From assembly GCA_963729215.1 (NCBI GenBank), contig CAVSND010000030.1, positions 186,001 through 250,000 of the forward strand: a DNA stretch of 64,000 nucleotides, given 5' to 3'. The notes beneath the pieces were generated by a model that was not told where the DNA came from, did not search any database, and was given only the letters and a program-made list of their open reading frames with translations. Of the stretch, positions 38,128-46,731 are shown piece by piece. This DNA comes from CAVQJU01 sp963729215. GTDB lineage: Bacteria > Acidobacteriota > Vicinamibacteria > Vicinamibacterales > CAVVIG01. How positions within the stretch are numbered: position 1 is the first letter of the stretch; each line of letters opens with the position of its first letter. The position numbers were made by a program, and so were the translations under genes.

Positions 38128-39108
38128 TTGGAAGGGATCCTGACGGCATGGGGACGGATACTCAGAGGCTACACGCCCTCGCTCTCGATCGAGATCACGC
38201 GCGAGTGCCCGCTCCATTGCCCCGGTTGCTATGCGTACGGCGACGATCACCTGGGAGGCGACCTCCGTCTGCGCGAGCTTCGCGATTTCAAGGGTCAGGC
38301 CCTCGTCGACGGCGTGCTGGAGCTCGTGGAACGCCATCGCCCCTTGCACCTGTCGATTGTCGGCGGCGAACCCCTCGTCCGTTACCGCGAACTCGACACG
38401 CTGCTGCCGATCCTGGCCGCTCGCGGCGTGTACACCCAGCTCGTGACGAGCGCCGTGCGCGAGATTCCGATCGGCTGGCGCGGCCTGCGGCGGCTGCAGA
38501 TCGTGGTCTCGATCGACGGCCTGCAGCCCGAACATGACGCGCGGCGGACGCCGGCCACCTACGACCGCATCCTGAAACATATCGCCGGCCACGACATCAC
38601 CGTCCATTGCACCGTGACGCGTCAGCAGGTCGAACGCCCGGGATACATCGAGGAGTTCCTGGAATTCTGGCAGGCGCAGCCCGATGCGAAACAGATCTGG
38701 ATGAGCCTCTACACACCGCAGAAAGGCGAGGTTTCCGCCGAACGGCTGAGGCCCGTTGACCGCGAGCGCGTGATCTCCGACCTCACCGCATTGCGGTTCC
38801 GCTTCTCGAAGCTGCGGATGAACGAACACATCCTGCAGGCGTACACCGAACCTCCGGCGTCACCCGACGACTGCCTCTTCGCGCGCACGACGACGACGAT
38901 CTCGGCGGATCTCAAGACCAAGATCACGCCGTGCCAGTTCGGGGGCGCGCCCGATTGCAGCAACTGCGGGTGCCTCGCTTCGGCCGGCCTCGCGGCGGTC
39001 GGGCGGTACCGGCTCCTCGGCGTGATTCCGGTCGAGTCGATCTTCGGCACGTCGGTCGCGATCGGCGAACACGTCCGCCGGCGGCGCCCGGAGACGGCGC
39101 ACCCCTGA
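38128..39108 (+). CDS. Radical SAM protein 1
   Basis: The 326-residue protein starts at TTG 38128 after a GGAGGA site. The cluster motif is 'ECPLHCPGCYAYG' (CxxxCxxC), followed by 'LSIVGGEPLVR' and 'IVVSIDGL', typical of radical SAM enzymes. The C-terminus has a cysteine set ('TPCQFGGAPDCSNCGCLAS') that could bind an auxiliary cluster. A TATAGT box lies at 38105-38110. The substrate is unknown. The next gene is a second radical SAM enzyme 59 bp downstream. Confidence 0.85.
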   Translation: MEGILTAWGRILRGYTPSLSIEITRECPLHCPGCYAYGDDHLGGDLRLRELRDFKGQALVDGVLELVERHRPLHLSIVGGEPLVRYRELDTLLPILAARGVYTQLVTSAVREIPIGWRGLRRLQIVVSIDGLQPEHDARRTPATYDRILKHIAGHDITVHCTVTRQQVERPGYIEEFLEFWQAQPDAKQIWMSLYTPQKGEVSAERLRPVDRERVISDLTALRFRFSKLRMNEHILQAYTEPPASPDDCLFARTTTTISADLKTKITPCQFGGAPDCSNCGCLASAGLAAVGRYRLLGVIPVESIFGTSVAIGEHVRRRRPETAHP

Positions 39109-39167
39109 TGCTATACTCGACGTATGTCGCGCTGAGGCCCTGAGGGTCCGCACGACCACAATCCTGC

Positions 39168-40175
39168 ATGAGCTTTCCTGCCCTCGTCAGTCGCAAGCTG
39201 CGATCGGCGCGCGAATTCGCGCGCGGGTTGACGGATACCGCGCACCCGCTGCTCGTCCAGATCATCCCGATCCGCCGCTGCAACATCGACTGCGGCTACT
39301 GCAACGAGTACGACAAGGTCTCCCCGCCCGTCCCGACCGACGTCATGACGAGGCGGATCGAGAAGCTCGCCGAGCTGGGGACGTCCGTCGTGGCCTTCAG
39401 CGGCGGCGAGCCGATGCTGCACCCGGATCTCGACGACCTGATCCGGCTCATCCGGCGCCGCGGCATGATGGCCGGCCTCATCACGAACGGCTATTTCCTG
39501 GTGCCGAAGCGGATCGAGGAACTGAACAGCGCCGGGCTCGACTTCCTTCAGATCAGCATCGACAACGTCGAGCCGGACGAAGTCTCGAAGAAGAGCCTCC
39601 GGGTGCTCGACAAGAAGCTCCAGCACCTGCGGGATCACGCCGAGTTCGACGTGAACATCAACTCGGTCCTGGGCGGCGGCATCAAGAACGCGGAAGATGC
39701 GCGGACGATCAACCGGCGCGCACGGGCGCTGGGCTTCTCGACCTCCATCGGCATCATCCACGATGGTCTCGGGCTGCTGAAGCCGCTGGGCCCGAAGGAA
39801 CGGGCGGTCTACGACGACGTGTCGGCGGCGATCAACGGGCCATGGCAGGTATTCAAGAACCTCTACTCGGGCATCACGAACTTCCAGGAGAAGCTCGCGG
39901 ACGGGCAGCCGAACGAGTGGCGATGCCGCGCCGGCGCGCGTTATCTCTACGTCTGCGAAGAGGGCCTCGTCCACTACTGCTCGCAGCAGCGGGGCACGCC
40001 CGGCGTGCCGCTCGAGACCTACACGATCGATGACATCCGGCGCGAGTTCGTCACACCGAAATGGTGCGCCCCCTACTGCACGGTCGGATGCGTCCACCGC
40101 GTCTCCACGATGGACTTCTGGCGGAGCCCTCAGGAAATCGACAGTCGACAATCGCCAGTCAGCAGTCGGCAGTAG
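39168..40175 (+). CDS. Radical SAM protein 2 with SPASM-like C-terminus
   Basis: The 335-residue protein has the motif 'RRCNIDCGYCNEYD', 'VVAFSGGEPMLHPDL' and 'LDFLQISIDNVEPDE'. C-terminal cysteines in 'EWRCRAGARYLYVCEEG', 'HYCSQQRG' and 'WCAPYCTVGCVHRVS' suggest an auxiliary iron-sulfur cluster. The final ~12 residues (DSRQSPVSSRQ) come from an intergenic CAGTCGG-type repeat, so the ancestral stop was probably earlier. It lies 59 bp after radical SAM 1, suggesting a shared pathway. Confidence 0.85.
   Translation: MSFPALVSRKLRSAREFARGLTDTAHPLLVQIIPIRRCNIDCGYCNEYDKVSPPVPTDVMTRRIEKLAELGTSVVAFSGGEPMLHPDLDDLIRLIRRRGMMAGLITNGYFLVPKRIEELNSAGLDFLQISIDNVEPDEVSKKSLRVLDKKLQHLRDHAEFDVNINSVLGGGIKNAEDARTINRRARALGFSTSIGIIHDGLGLLKPLGPKERAVYDDVSAAINGPWQVFKNLYSGITNFQEKLADGQPNEWRCRAGARYLYVCEEGLVHYCSQQRGTPGVPLETYTIDDIRREFVTPKWCAPYCTVGCVHRVSTMDFWRSPQEIDSRQSPVSSRQ
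40144..40175. repeat. CAGTCGG-type degenerate short repeat
   Basis: CAGTCGA, CAATCGC, CAGTCAG and CAGTCGG units run together through the radical SAM 2 stop codon. Similar units occur at 42607-42640. Confidence 0.55.
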
Positions 40176-40180
40176 TTTAC

Positions 40181-40227
40181 GTAGCATCCGGCTTTAGCCG
40201 GACGTCCGCCTGAAGGCGGACGCTACG
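40181..40227. repeat. REP-like three-way-junction element
   Basis: An outer stem GTAGC/GCTAC encloses two hairpins, CCGGC-ttta-GCCGG and CGTCCGCC-tgaa-GGCGGACG. It sits between convergent genes and may act as a terminator or mobile REP unit. Confidence 0.65.
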
Positions 40228-40234
40228 ACTGCGT

Positions 40235-42589
40235 TTACTTCCCTGAAAACCGAACGCGCACGCCGCCGTTGAACAGGCGCGGAGTGCCGGTTGTGGACGG
40301 GTTCGTCTGCACGAACGAGACCTGGTTGAACATGTTCTGGATGCCGAAAAACACCTGCACGTTGTGCCCGACGTCGCGCATGGCCGTGAGATCGGTTGAT
40401 GCGTAGCCTGGAAGACCGGGACCAGTAAAGGAGTTGTATCCGGCTTCGGCGAGCGTGGGAGCCGGGATGAACTGGATGTTCTGGTCGTCGTTGTACTGCA
40501 GCGACATCGTCTGCACCGAGAACGCGACGGTGGCGTATCGTGGATTCGAATACGCGACCTGGAACGTCGCGTGATGCAGAGGCACCTGCGGCACGTACTT
40601 GCCCACGAGGGCCGCATTCGCGACGCCGCCGTCGGTGACCTTGGCCTGGTCGTAGACGTAGGCGCCAGACACGCGCCAGAACGAGCCGGCCTGATATTCG
40701 ACGTCGGTCTGCACGCCGCGGATGAGGGTCTGGCCCAGGTTCTGTTTCTGCGCCGTCGTGGCGTTGAGCGTCACGTTCAACACCGGATCGTTGACGTAGT
40801 TGTTGAACCATGTCACCCGGGCCGTGACATTCCGCGCCGGCGCGAGATTGACTCCCGCTTCGCCACCGATCAGACGCTCGGGCCCAAGTTGATCGTTCGG
40901 ACGCGTCGTCACGGCGCCCACCGAGAACTGACGGTACAGCTCGGTGAGCGTCGGCGCTCGGAATCCCGAGTTCGCGGCGCCCCAGATGCTGACGCGATCG
41001 GTCACGTGATACATCGCGCCCGCGCGCGGGCTGACGACCGTGTCGCTCCGCTCGGGGATGTCCGGCCGGTTGTTCGCCGTCGGCTTGCCGGTGGAGACCG
41101 TCGTTTCCAGGTTGTGCCCGTCGTAGTTACGCCAGTGATCGAGCCGTGCGCTCAGCGTGATGATGAGCTTCGAGGATGGCGTGAAGATATCCTGGGCGAA
41201 CGCTCCGGACAGCTGCTGGGCGCCGCCCGAGTACCGCTGGACCGTCAGGACCGACGCGATCGTCACCGGCGGAATAATGACCTGGGGCACTGCCGGGCTG
41301 TACGCGCCTTCCTGGCTCTCGCCGTCGATCCAGCGCCAGTCCGCACCCGCGCTGAACACGTTCGATCCGTTCAGGCTCTTGTTCCAGGCGACCGTGGTTC
41401 CCACGGCGTTGGTCGGCACGTGCTGATCGGTGGCGAGACGAACGAGGTTCCGCGTCGTGGCGGGGTTGGTCACGGCCAGGAAGTTGAAATGAGCGCGTGA
41501 AATGTCCCCGAAGACCCGGCCCTGCAGGTCGCTGCCGTCGCGCAGCCGGGCCCGGACGCCGCCGTTGATGGTGGTCCACCGGGTGTCGTTGAGCTCGCCG
41601 ACCTTGGCGTTGTTCCGATCCTCGTCGAAGTAGCCGGCGCGAAAAAATGCGTTGACGCTCTCCGACGGCGTGTATTCGATCTTCGCGCTCACGTTGCGAT
41701 AATCGACGTCGGCGTTGTTGTCGATCGGCCCGCGTTCGATCGGCGCGACGATGGGAAATCCGTTCGTCTTGAAGAAACTGCCTTCGAGGAGCGCGCCCAC
41801 CTTGTTCCACCGGTCGGCGGCCAGGAAGTCGAATTTCGGACTGCCCATGTTGCCGTACTGCGTCTTGAGATCGAGCATGCCCCGCGTCGGCCGGCTCGTG
41901 ATGATGTTGATGACGCCGCCCATCGCGTAGTTGCCGTACAGGCTCGAGGTCGGGCCGTCCGTGATCTCGATCCGATCTACGCTGTCCAGCGGCACGCGCG
42001 TCCAGTACACCCAGCCGCCGAACGGATCGTTGAACGGAATGCCGTCGAGCATGACCAGCGTGCGGCTCTGCCCGCTCGGTCCGAGCCCGCGCAGCGACAC
42101 GCCCTGCGTGGTTGGCTGCGCGACAAGGCTGCTGGTGCGGCGAAAGAGGCTGAAGGTCGGCTCCTGACGAAGCACGTCGTCGGCCACGAGCGCGGGCGAT
42201 GCCTCGATGTCCTTGCTGCTCACGATGTTGACGCTCGCCGGAATATCGCCGAGGCGCTGCTCGGTGCGGGTGGGCGTGACGGTGACGGTTTCGAGCAGCG
42301 TCGCCGGCTCGAGCACCAGGTCGAGGTCACCGGTATGAACGGCCGGCACCGGCGCGGTCTTCTCCGCGAATCCGCCCGCTTTGACGATCACCGTCAGGTC
42401 GGCCCCGTCGGGCGCCGCGATGGTGAACCTGCCGTCCGGCCCAGTCGTGGCGCGTTGTTCGGTACCCGACCCGGCCCGCACGACGACGGCGGCACCGGAA
42501 ACCACGGCTCCTGTGGAGTCGTGGACAACGCCCGAGACAGTCCCGTCGGCCGCTAACACGGCCATCAGGGCAAACGCAGCAATCATCAT
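40235..42589 (-). CDS. TonB-dependent outer-membrane receptor
   Basis: The intact 784-residue receptor has a signal peptide, a carboxypeptidase-regulatory-like domain (residues ~18-95, 'GTVSGVVHDSTGAVVSGAAV'), a plug domain from ~100 ('TPTRTEQRLGDIPASVNIVS', 'GVSLRGLGPSGQSRTLVMLDG') and a 22-strand-type barrel ending 'GVRVRFSGK'. The plug and barrel are closest in style to vitamin/siderophore receptors of the BtuB class. The substrate cannot be assigned. It is flanked by repeat-rich gaps and stands alone. Confidence 0.9.
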   Translation of the reverse strand: MMIAAFALMAVLAADGTVSGVVHDSTGAVVSGAAVVVRAGSGTEQRATTGPDGRFTIAAPDGADLTVIVKAGGFAEKTAPVPAVHTGDLDLVLEPATLLETVTVTPTRTEQRLGDIPASVNIVSSKDIEASPALVADDVLRQEPTFSLFRRTSSLVAQPTTQGVSLRGLGPSGQSRTLVMLDGIPFNDPFGGWVYWTRVPLDSVDRIEITDGPTSSLYGNYAMGGVINIITSRPTRGMLDLKTQYGNMGSPKFDFLAADRWNKVGALLEGSFFKTNGFPIVAPIERGPIDNNADVDYRNVSAKIEYTPSESVNAFFRAGYFDEDRNNAKVGELNDTRWTTINGGVRARLRDGSDLQGRVFGDISRAHFNFLAVTNPATTRNLVRLATDQHVPTNAVGTTVAWNKSLNGSNVFSAGADWRWIDGESQEGAYSPAVPQVIIPPVTIASVLTVQRYSGGAQQLSGAFAQDIFTPSSKLIITLSARLDHWRNYDGHNLETTVSTGKPTANNRPDIPERSDTVVSPRAGAMYHVTDRVSIWGAANSGFRAPTLTELYRQFSVGAVTTRPNDQLGPERLIGGEAGVNLAPARNVTARVTWFNNYVNDPVLNVTLNATTAQKQNLGQTLIRGVQTDVEYQAGSFWRVSGAYVYDQAKVTDGGVANAALVGKYVPQVPLHHATFQVAYSNPRYATVAFSVQTMSLQYNDDQNIQFIPAPTLAEAGYNSFTGPGLPGYASTDLTAMRDVGHNVQVFFGIQNMFNQVSFVQTNPSTTGTPRLFNGGVRVRFSGK

Positions 42590-42606
42590 GGCGCTGGATT
42601 ATACAG

Positions 42607-42640
42607 TCTGCAGTCAGCAGTCTGTCGTCAGTGCAGGTCG
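42607..42640. repeat. CAGTC-type degenerate short repeat upstream of the TonB receptor
   Basis: CAGTCTG, CAGTCAG and CAGTCTGTCGTCAGTGCAGG units lie just upstream of the receptor start. Confidence 0.5.
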
Positions 42641-42709
42641 GCGGACATCCCTCGAGTAGCGGCGGCGGCTTCAGGCGAACGGCGCTCGGGCGGCGCGTTT
42701 ATGCAAGCC

Positions 42710-42940
42710 TTAGGTGCGCTTGATGCCTCGGCGCGCGCCCAGTTCCTTGACGCCGACTTCGAGGGCGTGCACGAGCGCAATCTCCTGCTTGTCGGGTGCG
42801 ATGCCCTGGAAGTACGCCACGATGGCCGGCCGGTCGATGACGAGCTTTTGAAGCCGCATCGTCGTGGTCAGCACCTGAACGGGACGTTCAGTGACCGTGG
42901 CCACTGGTTCGATCTCTTCGCGCACGCCCATTCGCAACAT
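42710..42940 (-). CDS. Small conserved-looking protein of unknown function
   Basis: The 76-residue frame has a GGAG about 7 bp before the ATG and a protein-like composition with a regular helix pattern ('IAPDKQEIALVHALEVGVKE'). No family is recognised. It has no signal peptide. Neighbours are repeat elements, so confidence is limited. Confidence 0.45.
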   Translation of the reverse strand: MLRMGVREEIEPVATVTERPVQVLTTTMRLQKLVIDRPAIVAYFQGIAPDKQEIALVHALEVGVKELGARRGIKRT

Positions 42941-43102
42941 GACAGTCTCCAGTCGGCAGCCCGCGTCGGCGCTCCGTAGTCAGGTGGAAGGGCAAGCGCA
43001 ATGCCATGCGGGATTACGGCAGAAACAGCGATCCTGGCCCAAAACCTGTGCTGAAACGAGGCACGCCGCGTGACGGAATAGAACAGCGTGTGGGGTAATG
43101 CC

Positions 43103-43172
43103 GTAGCGGCCGGCTTCAGTAGCGTCCGCCTTCAGGCGGACGTTCGCCGGCCGGCTGAAGCCGGCCGCGACG
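43103..43172. repeat. Large REP-like cruciform downstream of dnaE2
   Basis: A 13-bp outer stem (GCGGCCGGCTTCA/TGAAGCCGGCCGC) encloses an 8-bp hairpin CGTCCGCC-ttca-GGCGGACG and further CCGGC repeats. It may terminate dnaE2 transcription. Confidence 0.6.
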
Positions 43173-43190
43173 ACATTGTGCAAGAACGCT

Positions 43191-46100
43191 CTAATAAAAA
43201 TCGTGTGCTTCGAAGTTGACACCTGCGCCCGGCAGGCCCGTGACGTCTTCCGCGCGGACTGACGTGACGCCATCCTGGTACTGCAGCACGCCGTCCACGA
43301 TGAGAAACGGCTCCTCGATGATCGCGAGCCGATCCCTGGCGAACAAATCCGGGCGCACGATGATGTTGGCGATGCCGGTTTCGTCCTCGAGGGTGAGGAA
43401 CACGAACCCTTTCGCCGTTCCCGGGCGCTGCCGGGTAATCACCATGCCCGCGACCCGCACGCGACGGCCATGCCGCGCCGAGCGCAGATCGCTGGCGCGC
43501 AACACGCCGCGCATCGCGAGCTCGTCGCGCCGGAGCGCCATCGGATGGCGGCCGATGGAGAGGCCGGTGCCCTCGTAATCGGCGACCAGGCGCTCGGCCT
43601 CGGTCATTGGGCGGAGCGGGGTCAGATCGGCCTCGTGGCTCGCGGCTCGTGGCTGGTGGCTGGTGTCCGCAGAACTATCTTCTTCTTCAAAAAGCATATT
43701 CTCTGGCTCTGTGTGCTCAGCGTTCAACGTCGTAAACAATTCGCCCGATGGGCGCACGGCCTGTTCGGCCTGCCAGAGCGCCGACCGCCGATCGTATCCA
43801 AAGGCATTCAGCGCCCCGATGTCCGCCAGCGTGACGAGCTCGTCGCGGCGCAGGCCGACGCGCGTCACGAGCTCATCGAGCGAGGCAAACCGGCCGTGCC
43901 TCGTTACTCGTGGCTCGCGGCTCGTGGACCAGCTGTGGGAGCAGTTGTTGCAAAACCTGTGGACGCCGTCGCGTTCGAGCATCGATGGATCGTCGCAGCC
44001 GCATTTGGGGCACCGCTCGTGGCTCGTGGCTCGTAGCTCGTGGCTCGAAACTCGGGGCTCGTGGCTCGCCGCGCGGGGTCGGTGGCTGGCAATGGCGCGC
44101 CCGACGTGATCGCGCAGGCCGGCCACGTAGCGCAGGCCCAGCCGGATCGCGCCGTCGGCTTCGACGATACAGTCCCAGTCGGACGCCTGCACATCGATCG
44201 AATGAAAACGGACGCCGCGCCGCTGCGCGTCCTTGACGAGCGTGGACGGATGGTAGAACCCCATGGGCTGGTTGTTCAGCAGCGCCGTGTAGAACGCCGC
44301 CGGGTAGTGCGCCTTGAGGTACACGCTGGCGTACGCGAGCAGCGCGAAACTGGCCGCGTGCGATTCGGGGAACCCGTACAGCGCGAACGACGCAATCGAC
44401 GTGATGATCTGCTGCGCCGCGTCGCCGGTGATGCCCTTGCGCGCCATGCCCTCTCGCAGCTGGTCTTCGATTTTCTTCATCCGCTGCGCGGATCGCTTGA
44501 AGCCCATCGCCCGGCGCAGATCCTCGGCCTGGCCGCCGGTGAACCCGGCGGCGACCATCGCAATTCTCAGCAGCTGTTCCTGGAAAAGGGGCACGCCAAG
44601 CGTCCGCGAGAGGATCGGCTCGAGCGACGGATGCGGGTACTGCACCGGCTCGCGCCCCGCCCGGCGATTCAAGTACGGATGCACCATCTGCCCGACGATG
44701 GGGCCCGGGCGGATGATGGCCACCTGCACGACGATGTCGTAGAAGGTGGCGGGCTTCAGGCGCGGGAGCGTCGCCATCTGGGCGCGCGACTCGACCTGGA
44801 ACAGGCCGATGGTGTCGGCTTCCTGCAGCATCTTGTAGACGGCCGGATCGTTCTGCGGCAGGTGGGCAAGATCCACCAGTGGCTCGTGGCTCGTGGCTCG
44901 TGACTCGTGGCTCGCGGCTGGTGGCTCGTTGATCAGCGTCAGCGCATCCTGAATCGCCGACATCATCCCGAGACCGAGCAAATCGACCTTGACGATCCCC
45001 ATGTCGGCGCAATCGTCCTTGTCCCACTGCACGACGACGCGGCCGGGCATGCTGGCGTTTTCGAGCGGCACGCACGAATCGAGGTGTCCCTGGCAGATGA
45101 CCATGCCGCCGGAATGCTGGCCGAGATGCCGCGGCAGATCCTGCATCTCGCCCCACAAGCGCGCGAACAACCGCACCCGATCGGAATCGAGATCGAGGCC
45201 GACCGACGTGAGATGCCGGGGCAGCGTCTCTGAAGGGTCCTGGAATTCGAACTGGTTCATCACCTTCGCAAGGCGATCGACCTGCGCGGCGTCTATCCCG
45301 AGCGCCTTCCCCACTTCGCGCGCTGCGCTGCGGCCGCGGTAGGTAATGACATTCGCGGTCATCGCCGCGCCGAGGCGGCCGTACTTTTCGTACACGTGCT
45401 GAATCACGCGCTCGCGCCGATCGCCGCTCGGCAGATCCAGATCGATGTCGGGCCACTCCCCGCGCTCCTCAGACAGGAACCGTTCGAACAGGAGATCCAT
45501 GCCGACCGGATCGACGGCCGTGATGCCGAGGCTGTAGCACACGGCGCTGTTGGCGGCGCTCCCGCGTCCCTGCACGAGGATGTCGTGCTGCCGGCAGAAA
45601 TTCACGATGTCCCAGACGATGAGAAAGTAGCCGGCGAGATCGAGCTTCTCGATGAGATCGAGCTCGCGGGCTACCTGCGCGCGGGCGCGATCGTGATACG
45701 GCTGATAGCGGTCGCGCGCGCCGAGGTCGGCAATCTTCCGGAGAAACGACGTCTGCGTTTCACCCTGAGGCACGGGGTAATCGGGAAACCGGTAGCCGAG
45801 ATCCGCCATCGTGTACTGCAGCCGCGCGGCGAGGTCGGCGGTGCGCTCGACCGCGCCGGGCACGTCGGCGAACAGCGCCGCCATCTCGGCCGGCGCCTTG
45901 AGATACCGTTCGGCGTTCGGCGCCAGCCGGCGGCCCGCATGCAGCAGATCCGTGTGATGGTGAATGCACGTGAGGACGTCGAACAGCGGCCGCCGATCGG
46001 GCGCCGCGAAGCGGACGCCGCCGGTGGCCACGATGGGAACGTGAAACGCCGACGCCAGATCGGTCAGCGTCCGGTTGTCCGAATCCTCGCCGCGCCGGCC

Positions 46101-46667
46101 GTGGCGCTGCAGCTCGATATGAAGCTGTGTGCGGCCGAACATGCCGACCAGTCGATCGACAAGGCCACCCACGCCGTGCCGGTGCAGACCGAGCGCGGCG
46201 CGGCCGGCGAGCGCGACGAGTCCGCCGGTATGGCCGTCCAGATCGTCCAGCGTCAGCGCGCCTTCGCCTTTTGGCGCGCGCAGCTTCATGCGCGTGATCA
46301 GCCGGCAGAGGTTGCGATAGCCCTCCTGGGTTTCGCAGAGGACGGGAAGGGTGAAGGTTGAAGAGGCCAGGGTGGGCGGGAAGGGCTGGATGGGCGGGAC
46401 CGATCGCACGTCGCCGTTTTCCCTTCCTGCCCGTCCCGCCCCTCCCGCCTCCCCTGACCCGGCGATCGTGAGCTCCGCCCCGATGATCGGCCGCAGCCCG
46501 GCCGCGAGCGCGGCCTTGTGAAAACGCGGGGCGCCGTACACCCCGTCGCGATCGAGCAGCGCGAGCGCGGGATAGCCGAGCGAGGCGGCGCGCTCGACGA
46601 GCGCTTCAGGCAGCGACGCCGCCTGGAGAAAACTGAATGCGGACGACACGTGAAGCTCGACGTACAC
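43191..46667 (-). CDS. dnaE2: Error-prone DNA polymerase III alpha subunit DnaE2 (ImuC)
   Basis: The intact 1158-residue polymerase starts 'MYVELHVSSAFSFLQAASLPE' (PHP domain), with 'LLDRDGVYGAPRF', the polymerase acidic residues in 'PDIDLDLPSGDRR', 'LVQGRGSAANSAVCYSLGI' and 'PDIDLD'. The C-terminal OB fold has 'RRVRVAGMVITRQRPGTAKG'. Relative to the family there are insertions with repeat-derived sequence (ASHEPRATSHE-type), and a four-cysteine ribbon CPKCGCDDP...FCNNCSHSW near residues 905-935. It performs SOS translesion synthesis with ImuA and ImuB, encoded just upstream, and is probably in the same operon, 65 bp downstream of imuB. Confidence 0.93.
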   Translation of the reverse strand: MYVELHVSSAFSFLQAASLPEALVERAASLGYPALALLDRDGVYGAPRFHKAALAAGLRPIIGAELTIAGSGEAGGAGRAGRENGDVRSVPPIQPFPPTLASSTFTLPVLCETQEGYRNLCRLITRMKLRAPKGEGALTLDDLDGHTGGLVALAGRAALGLHRHGVGGLVDRLVGMFGRTQLHIELQRHGRRGEDSDNRTLTDLASAFHVPIVATGGVRFAAPDRRPLFDVLTCIHHHTDLLHAGRRLAPNAERYLKAPAEMAALFADVPGAVERTADLAARLQYTMADLGYRFPDYPVPQGETQTSFLRKIADLGARDRYQPYHDRARAQVARELDLIEKLDLAGYFLIVWDIVNFCRQHDILVQGRGSAANSAVCYSLGITAVDPVGMDLLFERFLSEERGEWPDIDLDLPSGDRRERVIQHVYEKYGRLGAAMTANVITYRGRSAAREVGKALGIDAAQVDRLAKVMNQFEFQDPSETLPRHLTSVGLDLDSDRVRLFARLWGEMQDLPRHLGQHSGGMVICQGHLDSCVPLENASMPGRVVVQWDKDDCADMGIVKVDLLGLGMMSAIQDALTLINEPPAASHESRATSHEPLVDLAHLPQNDPAVYKMLQEADTIGLFQVESRAQMATLPRLKPATFYDIVVQVAIIRPGPIVGQMVHPYLNRRAGREPVQYPHPSLEPILSRTLGVPLFQEQLLRIAMVAAGFTGGQAEDLRRAMGFKRSAQRMKKIEDQLREGMARKGITGDAAQQIITSIASFALYGFPESHAASFALLAYASVYLKAHYPAAFYTALLNNQPMGFYHPSTLVKDAQRRGVRFHSIDVQASDWDCIVEADGAIRLGLRYVAGLRDHVGRAIASHRPRAASHEPRVSSHELRATSHERCPKCGCDDPSMLERDGVHRFCNNCSHSWSTSREPRVTRHGRFASLDELVTRVGLRRDELVTLADIGALNAFGYDRRSALWQAEQAVRPSGELFTTLNAEHTEPENMLFEEEDSSADTSHQPRAASHEADLTPLRPMTEAERLVADYEGTGLSIGRHPMALRRDELAMRGVLRASDLRSARHGRRVRVAGMVITRQRPGTAKGFVFLTLEDETGIANIIVRPDLFARDRLAIIEEPFLIVDGVLQYQDGVTSVRAEDVTGLPGAGVNFEAHDFY
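43631..43667. repeat. CTCGTGG heptamer tract inside dnaE2 (1)
   Basis: Five degenerate CTCGTGG/CTGGTGG units are translated in dnaE2 as TSHQPRAASHEAD near residue 1010, an acidic/basic linker without homology value. Confidence 0.75.
43897..43930. repeat. CTCGTGG heptamer tract inside dnaE2 (2)
   Basis: Units of CTCGTTA, CTCGTGG and CTCGCGG are translated as STSREPRVTRHGR, directly after the four-cysteine ribbon. Confidence 0.7.
44014..44090. repeat. CTCGTGG heptamer tract inside dnaE2 (3)
   Basis: The longest in-gene tract, about eleven units. It is translated as SHRPRAASHEPRVSSHELRA and onward, directly before the four-cysteine ribbon. Confidence 0.8.
44879..44930. repeat. CTCGTGG heptamer tract inside dnaE2 (4)
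   Basis: Seven units are translated as PPAASHESRATSHEP in the region after the polymerase palm, where the family normally has a short loop. Confidence 0.8.
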
Positions 46668-46731
46668 GAATGTGACCGCGGTGGATGGTGAACTGGTGAT
46701 TGGGTGAACTGGTGATTTCGTTGAACTGTGA

